A stretch of 64,000 nt of DNA from GCA-002722245 sp964230605. Its GTDB lineage: Bacteria; Bacteroidota; Bacteroidia; Flavobacteriales_C; GCA-002722245. The position numbers were made by a program, and so were the translations under genes. The stretch lies in NCBI GenBank assembly GCA_964230605.1, contig CAXRIN010000058.1, positions 1 to 64,000 of the forward strand. Direction: 5' to 3'. Shown in pieces: positions 53,322-61,846 of the stretch (positions within the stretch are counted from its first letter, which is position 1; every line of letters starts with the position of its first letter). Below the pieces are notes generated by a model. That model had not been told where the DNA came from and ran no database searches. It saw only the letters and a list, made by a program, of their open reading frames with translations.

Positions 53322-54077
53322 ATGTTAAGATCAAGAATAATCCCATGTTTATTGGTTCATAATAAAGGCTTGGTGAAGACCGTCAACTTTAAGGATCCTA
53401 AGTATGTTGGAGATCCTATTAATGCTGTTAAAATTTTCAATGAAAAGGAAGTTGATGAATTAATTGTCTTGGATATTGATGCAACTGTTGAAAAACGCGA
53501 GCCCAATTTCCAAATGATAAAAAACTTGGCTACAGAGTGTAGAATGCCTTTCTGTTACGGTGGCGGTGTTACAACTCCTGAACAAGCTAAAGAAATTGTA
53601 AAACTCGGAGCGGAAAAAGTTGCGCTAAGTGCAGCAGCGGTTGAAAACCCAGAATTGATTAAGGCAATCGGACAAGAAGTTGGGGTTCAAAGTGTAGTTG
53701 TTGTTATCGACGTTAAGAAAAAAGGAATTTTTGGTAAATACGAAGTCTTCACTCATAACGGTAAAAAATCAACTGGTTTGAATCCTGTTGATTTTGCCAA
53801 AAAGATGGAGGAGATCGGTGTTGGTGAAATTGTAATCAATTCTATAGACCAAGAGGGAACTATGAAGGGTTATGATTTTAAGCTTTTCGATAGCATCAGG
53901 AATCAAATTTCCGTTCCTCTTACTATAATGGGAGGAGCAGGATCTTCTGAGCATATTAAAGAAGCCTTAGATAAATTTGGCGTAATTGGTGCAGCGGCAG
54001 GAAGCTTATTTGTTTTCAAAGGAAAATACCGTGCCGTTCTTATTCAATACCTGGATAAAACAACACTTTTCAAATAA
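53322..54077 (+). CDS. hisF: HisF-type synthase subunit, Asp11 lost (paralogue)
   Basis: 251 residues; beta/alpha barrel like the cyclase subunit of imidazole glycerol phosphate synthase. Compared with Thermotoga HisF (RIIACLDV), the start here reads RIIPCLLV, so the catalytic Asp11 is Leu. Asp130 is kept (VVVVIDVKKK, exactly residue 130), as are the phosphate-binding loops CYGGGVTTPEQA and GGAGSSEHI. Loss of Asp11 should prevent normal cyclase chemistry, while the barrel can still channel ammonia from HisH. This fits the sugar-amidation role implied by the adjacent amidotransferase gene. Confidence 0.9.
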   Translation: MLRSRIIPCLLVHNKGLVKTVNFKDPKYVGDPINAVKIFNEKEVDELIVLDIDATVEKREPNFQMIKNLATECRMPFCYGGGVTTPEQAKEIVKLGAEKVALSAAAVENPELIKAIGQEVGVQSVVVVIDVKKKGIFGKYEVFTHNGKKSTGLNPVDFAKKMEEIGVGEIVINSIDQEGTMKGYDFKLFDSIRNQISVPLTIMGGAGSSEHIKEALDKFGVIGAAAGSLFVFKGKYRAVLIQYLDKTTLFK

Positions 54078-54104
54078 TTAATTAGGAATTCTTAGAAAAA
54101 ATAA

Positions 54105-54134
54105 AGGCCGGGTAATCAAGCCGGCCTGTATATT
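54105..54134 (+). terminator. Terminator of the polysaccharide plus-strand block
   Basis: AGGCCGG (54105-54111), nine-base loop, CCGGCCT (54121-54127), then a T-rich run. It lies 28 bases beyond the HisF stop codon. Confidence 0.85.
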
Positions 54135-54274
54135 TTTGTTCTCCAGTTTATCTGTCAGGATTTGTTAGAAGAAACAATTTATTAAGTAACACTATAAAGC
54201 TAAACGCTAAACTCCTCAAAATGTTACAATTATCGATGAAAAAAGTTTTTTCTTCGACCAATTATAAATTTCTA

Positions 54275-54988
54275 TTACTGTTTATCCTGCAGTGCAAACA
54301 CCTTTTTTAATAGGTCTGATGTTCTTTCTTGAAGATTATTTCTGATTTCTTTTTCTTCAATCGTTATCATTTTAAAAACTCCATTTAACGCCTTTTGAGT
54401 TGCATAGTCTTTTATGTCTGTGTTCATCTTGGTTACAAATGGAATCTTATTGTAAGTAGTAGTTAAATCAGACCAAGCTTTATCTGCGCCAACTTTACCA
54501 AATGAATTGGCCATTACAGGATAAAATTTATTGTAGAGAGAATCTCTGGTTGTAGACTCTAAATATGCTGTAGCAGAGCTATCATTTCCCATTAAAATAT
54601 TTCGGGCATCAGCAAAAGACATGTTTTGAATAGCTGAAATGAAAATCGGTGTTGCTTCTTTCACAGCGTCCTCTGCAGCCCTATTCATTAACTCTAAACC
54701 TTTATCTGGTAATACACCTAAACCTAGAGATCTCAACTTACTTTCAACATTCGACAATTCTGATGGAAATGGAATTTTCACCAAAGAATTTCCTAAAAAC
54801 CCATCAGTTGTTGTTAGCTTTTGTACTTCTTTTGTTACTCCTTTATTTAATGCTTCTTTTAAACCATTTGCAATATCTAAATCTGTAACAATTGCTTCTT
54901 GAGCTTTGGATACTTCATTTAAAACATGAAATAATTCTGTACAGGAAATTAAAGTAACAGACAGTAAGGCAATCAATATCTTTTTCAT
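54275..54988 (-). CDS. DUF4197 lipoprotein
   Basis: 237 residues. Lipoprotein signal ending at LLSVTLISC (Cys16), then a mostly helical DUF4197 domain: QEAIVTDLDIANGLKEALNK (about 27-46), AARNA-like GLELMNRAAEDAV (about 92), FADARNILMGNDSSATAYLE (about 118). Members are periplasmic or outer-membrane lipoproteins of unknown role. I start at the ATG at 54986-54988; the longer frame to 55018 runs through the promoter. It is transcribed away from leuS by a promoter interlocked with that of leuS. Confidence 0.87.
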   Translation of the reverse strand: MKKILIALLSVTLISCTELFHVLNEVSKAQEAIVTDLDIANGLKEALNKGVTKEVQKLTTTDGFLGNSLVKIPFPSELSNVESKLRSLGLGVLPDKGLELMNRAAEDAVKEATPIFISAIQNMSFADARNILMGNDSSATAYLESTTRDSLYNKFYPVMANSFGKVGADKAWSDLTTTYNKIPFVTKMNTDIKDYATQKALNGVFKMITIEEKEIRNNLQERTSDLLKKVFALQDKQ

Positions 54989-54998
54989 AATCGCTTTT

Positions 54999-55031
54999 TT
55001 GCAAAGGTAATTAACCAAATCACTACTTTTG
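54999..55031 (+). promoter_or_regulatory. Promoter of leuS
   Basis: TTG (54999-55001), 22 bases, TACTTTTG (55024-55031), 20 bases before the ATG. It is the near mirror image of the DUF4197 promoter on the opposite strand and overlaps it almost completely. Confidence 0.75.
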
Positions 55032-55034
55032 CAA
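55002..55034 (-). promoter_or_regulatory. Promoter of DUF4197 gene
   Basis: On the minus strand TTG (55032-55034), 22 bases, TACCTTTG (55002-55009); 13 bases further is the ATG at 54988. The same 33 bp holds the leuS -7 element on the other strand. Confidence 0.75.
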
Positions 55035-55051
55035 GGCTTAAGTACATTATT

Positions 55052-57814
55052 ATGGATTACAATTTTATTGAGGTAGAGAAAAAGTGGAGAGAAAAGTGGG
55101 CTGAGGAAAAAACCTACAAAACGTTAAACGAATCGGAAAAACCAAAATGCTATGTTTTGGACATGTTTCCTTATCCTTCAGGTGCTGGTTTACACGTTGG
55201 TCATCCGCTTGGTTATATCGCTTCAGATATATATGCTCGATTTAAAAAATTGAAAGGTTTTAATGTACTTCACCCAATGGGTTATGATGCTTTTGGATTA
55301 CCAGCAGAACAATATGCTATCCAAACTGGTCAACACCCTAAAATCACAACGGACGCTAACTTGGCCCGCTATCGTGAACAATTGGATAAAATTGGTTTCT
55401 CATTCGATTGGGATAGAGAAATTAGAACCTGTGAGCCAGAATATTACAAATGGACTCAATGGATTTTCGCTCAGTTATTCAAATCTTGGTACAATAATCA
55501 AAGTCAAAAAGCTGAAAGTATTGACAACTTGATCATGATTTTCGAAAATGGAGGAAATGCAAGTATTGATGCTGCTTGTGCGGAAACGCCAATTTTTACA
55601 GCTCAAGAATGGGCTTCAAAATCCGAAAAAGAACAATCGGATATTCTTTTAAACTACCGATTAGCCTACTTAAGCGAATCGATGGTTAACTGGTGTCCAG
55701 CATTGGGAACTGTATTAGCAAATGATGAAGTTATAAATGGCTTATCGGAAAGAGGTGGTCACCCAGTTGAAAGAAAATTGATGCTTCAGTGGAGTTTAAG
55801 AATCTCTGCATACGCGGAGCGCCTTCTTCAAGGTTTAGAAGAAATTGATTGGACTGATTCTCTTAAAGAGATGCAAAGAAACTGGATTGGAAAGTCAACC
55901 GGAGCTAGTTTAAAATTCAAAATTCAAAATTCAAAATTAGACCTTGAGGTATTCACCACTCGTCCTGATACGATTTTTGGTGTTTCATTTATGGTAATCG
56001 CACCAGAGCATGAATATGTTGAAAAATTAACTTCTGATGAGCAAAAAGCTGCAGTTGAGGAATACGTAACTAGTGCCAAAAATAAAAGTGAAAGAGAGAG
56101 AATGGCCGACGTGAAAAATGTTACGGGTGTTTTCACTGGTTCATGTGCTATTCATCCATTCACAGGAAAAGAAATTCCAATTTGGATTGGTGACTACATT
56201 TTAGCTGGATATGGAACAGGTGCAGTTATGGCTGTTGCTGCACATGATTCTCGTGATTATGCTTTTGCTAAGCAATTCGATTTACCAATTCTTCCTGTTA
56301 TCGAGGGTGGAAATATTGAAGAAGAAGCTTACGAAGCAAAATCTGGAATTATGATTAATTCCGACTTTTTAGATGGTTTAAAGGTTAAGCAGGCTATGAA
56401 AACTGCGATCTGGAAAATCGAATCTGAAGGATTAGGAAAAGGTAAAACAAACTACCGATTAAGAGACGCTATTTTTGGTAGACAAAGATATTGGGGTGAA
56501 CCAATCCCAATGTATTTCGAAAACGGAATTCCAAAACTATTGGATGAATCGAAATACCCACTTACACTTCCTGAAGTTGATGAATATTTACCAACTGAAG
56601 ATGGTGACCCGCCATTGGGAAGAGCTAAAAATTGGAAGCCGGAAAATGGTGACCATTACGAATTAAGTACAATGCCTGGTTGGGCTGGTTCATCGTGGTA
56701 CTATTTAAGATATATGGATCCTCAAAATGATGGGACTTTTGCATCTAGAGAAGCGACAGATTACTGGAATCAAGTTGACTTATATATTGGAGGAACGGAG
56801 CATGCTACTGGTCACTTATTGTATTCTAGATTTTGGTGTAAAGTATTGTTCGATTTAGGTTATATCGGATTTGAAGAGCCATTCAAGAAGTTAATTAATC
56901 AAGGAATGATTTTAGGGACTTCTAACTTTGCTTACAGGATAAATGGAACTAACAAATTCGTTTCAAAAGGATTAAAAGATCAATACGATACAACTCCTGT
57001 TCACGTTGACGTAAACATTGTTAAAAATGACGAATTAGATATTGAAGCTTTTAAAGCCTGGAGAGCTGATTTTGCTAATGCGGAATTTGAATTAGAAGAC
57101 GGAAAATATATCTGTGGTGAAGAAGTTGAAAAAATGTCTAAATCTAAATTCAATGTCGTTAACCCAGACGATATTGTATTAGAGCATGGTGCTGATGTAT
57201 TAAGACTATATGAAATGTTCCTTGGACCGCTTGAACAAGCAAAACCTTGGAGTACAAAAGGGATTGATGGAGTTAGCAGATTTATAAGAAAGTTCTGGAA
57301 CTTATATCATGACGCTGACGGAAACTTCTCAGTTTCAGAAGGAGAAGGTTCAAAAGAAGAGATGAAAGTTCTTCACACGCTAATAAAAAAGGTTCAGGAG
57401 GATATTGAGAACTTCTCATTCAACACATCTGTTTCGGCATTCATGGTTTGTGTAAATGAATTACAGAAATTAAAATGCAATAAAAAAGTAGTATTGCGTG
57501 AATTAGCCATTGTTGTTTCACCATACGCGCCTTTCATTGCAGAAGAATTATGGAGTAAATTAGATGAAGAAGGAAGTGTAACAAACGCTTCATTCCCAGA
57601 ATTCAATCCTTCGTTTTTAGTTGAAAGCTCACACACTTATCCAATTTCATTTAATGGGAAAATGAGATTTAAATTGGAATTTCCATTAGATATGGATAAG
57701 GCTGAAATAGAGAAAGAAGTTTTAGCCCATGAGGATTCACAAAAATGGTTAGAAGGTAAAGCGCCGAAAAAAATCATTGTTGTTCCTAAAAAGATTGTAA
57801 ACATAGTTTTGTAA
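55052..57814 (+). CDS. leuS: Leucyl-tRNA synthetase
   Basis: 920 residues, class I synthetase that charges tRNA-Leu in the cytoplasm. The HIGH motif is HVGH (about 48-51, in GAGLHVGHPLGYI). The editing (CP1) domain carries FTTRPDTIFGVSF (about 302) and VMAVAAHDSRDYAF. The KMSKS loop is EKMSKSKFN (about 694). The tRNA-binding C-terminal domain ends with AEIEKEVL-type helices. An acidic insertion in the catalytic half (about 150-200, around ESIDNLIMIFENGGNASIDA) is a Bacteroidota-type addition by my recollection. It is a single-gene unit; the palindromic repeat 57828-57921 follows its stop. Confidence 0.97.
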   Translation: MDYNFIEVEKKWREKWAEEKTYKTLNESEKPKCYVLDMFPYPSGAGLHVGHPLGYIASDIYARFKKLKGFNVLHPMGYDAFGLPAEQYAIQTGQHPKITTDANLARYREQLDKIGFSFDWDREIRTCEPEYYKWTQWIFAQLFKSWYNNQSQKAESIDNLIMIFENGGNASIDAACAETPIFTAQEWASKSEKEQSDILLNYRLAYLSESMVNWCPALGTVLANDEVINGLSERGGHPVERKLMLQWSLRISAYAERLLQGLEEIDWTDSLKEMQRNWIGKSTGASLKFKIQNSKLDLEVFTTRPDTIFGVSFMVIAPEHEYVEKLTSDEQKAAVEEYVTSAKNKSERERMADVKNVTGVFTGSCAIHPFTGKEIPIWIGDYILAGYGTGAVMAVAAHDSRDYAFAKQFDLPILPVIEGGNIEEEAYEAKSGIMINSDFLDGLKVKQAMKTAIWKIESEGLGKGKTNYRLRDAIFGRQRYWGEPIPMYFENGIPKLLDESKYPLTLPEVDEYLPTEDGDPPLGRAKNWKPENGDHYELSTMPGWAGSSWYYLRYMDPQNDGTFASREATDYWNQVDLYIGGTEHATGHLLYSRFWCKVLFDLGYIGFEEPFKKLINQGMILGTSNFAYRINGTNKFVSKGLKDQYDTTPVHVDVNIVKNDELDIEAFKAWRADFANAEFELEDGKYICGEEVEKMSKSKFNVVNPDDIVLEHGADVLRLYEMFLGPLEQAKPWSTKGIDGVSRFIRKFWNLYHDADGNFSVSEGEGSKEEMKVLHTLIKKVQEDIENFSFNTSVSAFMVCVNELQKLKCNKKVVLRELAIVVSPYAPFIAEELWSKLDEEGSVTNASFPEFNPSFLVESSHTYPISFNGKMRFKLEFPLDMDKAEIEKEVLAHEDSQKWLEGKAPKKIIVVPKKIVNIVL

Positions 57815-57827
57815 TCAGGATTAAATA

Positions 57828-57921
57828 TGAGATCGCCGCGTCATCCTTCCTCGCGATGACGAACTCTAAGTAAGAATAAAAATCACACGTCATTGCGAGG
57901 AGGCACGACGTAGTAATCTCA
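57828..57921. repeat. CGTCATTGCGAGG-type palindromic repeat element
   Basis: Two 34-base arms in inverted orientation: 57828-57861 and 57888-57921, separated by 26 bases. The arms start TGAGAT and end GATGACG on the plus strand, and the right arm contains CGTCATTGCGAGGAGGCACG. They match with about eight differences. Elements with this core are known as dispersed repeats in several bacteria. It lies in the 3' flank of leuS and may also act as a transcript end. Confidence 0.7.
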
Positions 57922-57961
57922 TTTCTTTTGAAGAGAGTAATTCAAATATCTACAATTCTAT

Positions 57962-58528
57962 TTGTTCTTTTCTACTTTCTTGAGATTCAATCCAACAAAG
58001 CATTTCTTCTGCGATTTAATGCAGACGCAAATTGTATGTGAACCGATAGACAATGACGGAGCAATCTTCGCTTTAATAGCTTTGATTAATATTTCAATTG
58101 TAATAAACTCATTTTTCATTTGGTTTGCTAACCAAACAAATTGGTCAAAACCTAAAAAATTACTTGTCAAAATAACCAGCGCTATTGCAGCGATTTTCAC
58201 CCTATTTATTTTTACTGATTTACATGATGAATTTATCTTGACTGCATCTATTATCGGAATTATTCCAATAAGTTTTACGGCTATTGAAACCTTAAAAAAT
58301 TGGAGTATTTTCAAACCAATTCTGGGATTGATCTCCTTTTCAATTTTAACTTTTTACAATACCATTTTTTACCTCAACATTTGGGAAGTTTCATGGCCAA
58401 TTTTACAAAAAATGAGCATCCTATTGTGCTTAACTTGGGTTAACTTGATCATTCGGGATTCAAAAAAACTTCATAAAATACAGTTACTTTTTCAGGGTTT
58501 TGGAATTACAATAAAAAAGACCTTATGA
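57962..58528 (+). CDS. Hypothetical membrane protein
   Basis: 188 residues from a TTG at 57962, or 169 from the ATG at 58019 (MQTQIVCEPIDNDGAIFAL). About four to five transmembrane helices (from about 35: ALIALINISIVINSFFIW; 70-90; 100-120 and later). I do not recognise the family. The start is doubtful: another reading frame from 57928 gives a membrane-helix-like peptide (QISTILFVLFYFLE) that stops at the same place, which may mean a frameshift near 58015. Its stop overlaps the ATG of the next gene (ATGA), so the two are coupled. Confidence 0.6.
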   Translation: MFFSTFLRFNPTKHFFCDLMQTQIVCEPIDNDGAIFALIALINISIVINSFFIWFANQTNWSKPKKLLVKITSAIAAIFTLFIFTDLHDEFILTASIIGIIPISFTAIETLKNWSIFKPILGLISFSILTFYNTIFYLNIWEVSWPILQKMSILLCLTWVNLIIRDSKKLHKIQLLFQGFGITIKKTL

Positions 58529-59439
58529 AAAAGCTGTTTTTATTACTTGTAGTTTTATTCACTGTTTACTCTTGCCAAATTCACTATTCCGTTGCGTACA
58601 ATTCTTGTGATATTGTTGCTCAATCAAAGGATTTGAATGTTTGCAAGCAACTCAAAGACTCTGCAATTATCTACGCGATTTTTGTTGATGCTAAGAACTT
58701 TCATCCGTGGACAGAATTTGCTGTAAAATCAACTTTAGATTCCTTGAAAAAGGCGACAGACTGGATACAAAGTCAAGCGAAACTAGCTGGGAGAGATTTA
58801 AAAATTAAAACCATTCAGCACATGGATGGAAACAAAATTTCATTTCAAGAAAGAAGAACAGGAACTTATTTTGCCCTTGAAAAAAACCTTACTTTTTCTC
58901 AAACCAAAAAAACAAATAAAAAATTCAACTCTCGACTTAATCACTGGAGTGATCAAGTGGCAAAATATGTTGGCAAAAAAATAAAAATGAACTCTACCAA
59001 CACAGGAACTCGAATGAAAATAAAAAGCATGGAAAACTTAATTCTTGCTTTGCAGGATGAATACAAAAGCGATAATATTTCGGTTATGATTTTCGTAAAT
59101 GGTTTCTTTCACTCTCTTTCGTCTGCTACTTACAATTCGGGTTACAATGGATTAAAACCAGAATATAGTATTATGACGGATAAAAACCCAGCAACTTTAG
59201 CGCACGAATATCTTCATTTATATGGGGCGGTAGATTTATACCCGAATCAAAACTTTCCCAATTTTAATTACAAAGAAATTGAGGAAATCTTCCCCAACGA
59301 AATCATGCGCATCACTCATAAAAACATCGATAAATTAATGCTTTCGCCAATCACAAAATATTACATTGGATGGCAACCTAATTTGGATAAAGCCAATACG
59401 AGATTACTTTATCATAAAGCTAGGGTTTTGGAGTATTGA
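58525..59439 (+). CDS. Metzincin-like lipoprotein
   Basis: 304 residues. A lipoprotein signal (VVLFTVYSC, Cys17) precedes a domain with the zinc motif HEYLHLYGAVDLY (about 227-237), i.e. HExxHxxGxxD with Asp as the third ligand. A Met lies in a possible Met-turn downstream (DKLMLSPITKYYIG, about 273). This is the plan of metzincin proteases with an Asp ligand. Several Cys residues (20-40) may form disulfides. I do not recognise the exact family or the target. It is coupled to the preceding membrane protein gene. Confidence 0.65.
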   Translation: MKKLFLLLVVLFTVYSCQIHYSVAYNSCDIVAQSKDLNVCKQLKDSAIIYAIFVDAKNFHPWTEFAVKSTLDSLKKATDWIQSQAKLAGRDLKIKTIQHMDGNKISFQERRTGTYFALEKNLTFSQTKKTNKKFNSRLNHWSDQVAKYVGKKIKMNSTNTGTRMKIKSMENLILALQDEYKSDNISVMIFVNGFFHSLSSATYNSGYNGLKPEYSIMTDKNPATLAHEYLHLYGAVDLYPNQNFPNFNYKEIEEIFPNEIMRITHKNIDKLMLSPITKYYIGWQPNLDKANTRLLYHKARVLEY

Positions 59440-59798
59440 TGTGTTTTATGAGAACCTTTTTATAAGATTGCTGAGAAAAAAAACAATCTCATTTAGCTTG
59501 AAAATATTGCAACAACTTAATTGTTATCTGGAAAAAATAATTTTTGAAATTATTACGTCTGTAGTGGCCTATGAGAATAGGCCATAACAAGAAACATAAT
59601 ACAAATCATAGCAGGGATAACTTGACGCAATGAATCAAGGCCTATTCTCATAGGCCACTACAGACGTAATGACTAAATTTTACAGAAAGGAAACGCTTTT
59701 TACTTAATAGAAAAATTGCTAATCATCAATCAATTAAGAAGTAAATGATCTCATTTTCAGATTCCACGGACAATGCAACAAATACCGCATGAAAAGAA
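59440..59798. other. 359-bp intergenic region with inverted-repeat element
   Basis: Between the metzincin-like gene and the DUF3857 gene. It contains the 119-bp inverted-repeat element (59552-59670), a smaller AGATTG/CAATCT dyad (about 59466-59490) and otherwise AT-rich sequence with no credible coding region. Confidence 0.6.
59552..59670. repeat. Perfect 32-bp inverted repeat with nested hairpins
   Basis: Left arm 59552-59583 (begins ATTACGTCTGTAGTGGCC), right arm 59639-59670 (ends GACGTAAT): exact reverse complements over 32 bases, separated by 55. Each arm also contains GGCCTAT-GAGA-ATAGGCC, a seven-pair hairpin in itself. The plan is that of a small non-autonomous mobile element; no target-site duplication or transposase is visible. 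Confidence 0.85.
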
Positions 59799-61826
59799 TT
59801 ACTCTTCCTCGAAAACAAGTGTGATTTTATTAAAGTCAGCAGCGGCGTTAATTACTGTTCTGAATTCTTCATAACGCTCTAAAGGAACAGAAATCTCATC
59901 GTAATATTCGTTGCAAATTACCGTAAGTAAATTACCGTCTAATTCATATTTACTAGTGAATTCCATGGTTTTTTCACCGTCTTTTGATGAAGAGAAATCC
60001 ATATTTAAATCTTCTAAATTGGTGATTTTATAACCTTCTGGAAATTTTATTTTTAATGTTCTCAAATAGCCATGATTGTATGAGTTTTCTACGGGAAACT
60101 TTCGAGCAGTATCTTGATACATCTCAACTTGAGCGCCAATTACTTGCCCGAGCTTAAACAGATACTTTTTTCCAGCCTTTTCAATTAATGCACTTGATGA
60201 AACATCCCCTTCAAAAATGTATGGTTTCTCCAGCATATACCCTTTCATTTCTTCGTTAGCAGAAGTAATATTGGTTACCTCAGCATCTTCAGCAAAAGAC
60301 TTTAATCGATCCTCAAGAATCTCATTTTTCTTTTCCTCATTATCAATCATACTCATTACCGGACGCAAATATGCCGCGCTATATCCGCTTGCTTCATGTT
60401 TTACATGAGCTTTTACTTTTTCAAAATCTTCTTCAAAATCAATGTCGGCAGTAAAATTATCATAGTTAACCTTAGTCATTGTTCCTGGAATTTCTTTAAC
60501 CTCTGGATACGCCGAACGAATTCCCCCAATTTTAACCGTCTTTAAAAACAGACCCTTTGTATAAGCATAAGCGCTTGGAATTAGCCCAAAACGAACATAA
60601 ACATCCATTGGCGACATGAATTGATCCAACTTTGGGAAATAAAACAAATAGGTTTCCAAATAATTATATGTTTCGAAATCTTCGTCAAATTCACCATCAA
60701 AACGGCTGCACGTTAATACCACTTGATGATCAATTTCCAATTGCTCAAAAATGTGAGCATAAATTCTTACCGCATTTTGTTTGCTGTAAACTTTTTGTTT
60801 TACTGGCTCATGAATGTAATATTTGCCTGTTTGACCAAAATCAAACTTTGATTTCAAATAATGTTCAATGGCGATAATTTGATCTTTCTTATCTTTTATT
60901 TTATCCCATTTTTGAGATTTAATTAATCCTTTAATAGCCTTTGCTTCTTTCTTAATATCCTTTTCACTTTTTCCTCCATAAATTACCTTAGAGTACTCTG
61001 TAGCGGCCTCGCTATAGCTATAAAAATTTCTTTTATTCGCTGCTTTATTTTCAAAAAGCTTAACCTCTATTCTTTGCTTTAACGAATTATCTTTTGAATA
61101 ATCCTCTTCCTTAAACTTTTCAACCTTTGGTAATTTTAACACATAACGATTGATTTCCTTTTGAAGAGCCGAAGTATCATTAATCATTTCAGGAAGCCCA
61201 TTATAGCTTTTCATTTTAAAAACTAATGCCTCAGGAGAATTAATTTCGTAGTGAAAATTTCTTTTTGGATAATCATCCTGAACATTACAAGAAAAGTAAA
61301 ATGAATAAGCTAACTCTTTAGTTGTATATGTATACTCAATTTCAGAACCTACTTCTATTCCTTCCAGCGCGAAAATTGTAAATGGGCCATAGTTTTCATA
61401 GTTCTCCACTTCTTTTTTATTGCTATCATCAAACTCAATTAGCTTACCATCTTTAGTAATTGCGCGGGCTTTTAAGTTTGTCACTTTCTTACCTCCAGCG
61501 GTGGAAATAAAGACTTTATTGAATCGTTCAACAGCTTTATCGTTATTCAAGCGAATTCTTTTGTAATGTAAATTTTCCTCAATCAATCGGTCATCCATCA
61601 TTTGACCTGTAATTGGATTTACAAAAGACCCATATTCATAATTTATGACTTGAATATCAGCTAAAAACACCGCATTGCTTTGTTTTTCATCTTCTGTTAA
61701 TTCCGTTAATGTTGGGGTTTCTTCCCAAAAATCTTCATTAAAGGGCATTGCTGTACCTTCAATTTGAGCAAAAATTGGAGCCGCCATTCCAAATAATGCA
61801 GCGAATATTATTGATTTAATCTTCAT
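59799..61826 (-). CDS. DUF3857 / degenerate transglutaminase-fold protein
   Basis: 675 residues, Sec signal peptide (cleaved near APIFAQ, about 21). Residues about 50-300 match DUF3857 (YGPFTIFALEGIEVGSEIEY, about 145). The transglutaminase-like domain (about 320-500) lacks the catalytic Cys: where the companion gene has YGDCKDMAS, this one has YSKQNAVRI (about 355). The His and Asp regions are also not conserved. It is therefore probably a non-catalytic partner, exported to the periplasm or surface. It directly follows its paralogue, with 20 bases between. Confidence 0.85.
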   Translation of the reverse strand: MKIKSIIFAALFGMAAPIFAQIEGTAMPFNEDFWEETPTLTELTEDEKQSNAVFLADIQVINYEYGSFVNPITGQMMDDRLIEENLHYKRIRLNNDKAVERFNKVFISTAGGKKVTNLKARAITKDGKLIEFDDSNKKEVENYENYGPFTIFALEGIEVGSEIEYTYTTKELAYSFYFSCNVQDDYPKRNFHYEINSPEALVFKMKSYNGLPEMINDTSALQKEINRYVLKLPKVEKFKEEDYSKDNSLKQRIEVKLFENKAANKRNFYSYSEAATEYSKVIYGGKSEKDIKKEAKAIKGLIKSQKWDKIKDKKDQIIAIEHYLKSKFDFGQTGKYYIHEPVKQKVYSKQNAVRIYAHIFEQLEIDHQVVLTCSRFDGEFDEDFETYNYLETYLFYFPKLDQFMSPMDVYVRFGLIPSAYAYTKGLFLKTVKIGGIRSAYPEVKEIPGTMTKVNYDNFTADIDFEEDFEKVKAHVKHEASGYSAAYLRPVMSMIDNEEKKNEILEDRLKSFAEDAEVTNITSANEEMKGYMLEKPYIFEGDVSSSALIEKAGKKYLFKLGQVIGAQVEMYQDTARKFPVENSYNHGYLRTLKIKFPEGYKITNLEDLNMDFSSSKDGEKTMEFTSKYELDGNLLTVICNEYYDEISVPLERYEEFRTVINAAADFNKITLVFEEE

Positions 61827-61846
61827 AACAATTCTAAGTATTTAAC

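Noticed and set aside
52705..54077. Histidine biosynthesis operon
   Set aside because: Only HisH and HisF types are present, next to a sugar amidotransferase, and HisF lacks Asp11.
54235..54260. AT-rich GAAAAAAgTTTTTTC dyad as terminator of the DUF4197 gene
   Set aside because: No usable loop and weak pairing; cannot be told from AT-rich background.
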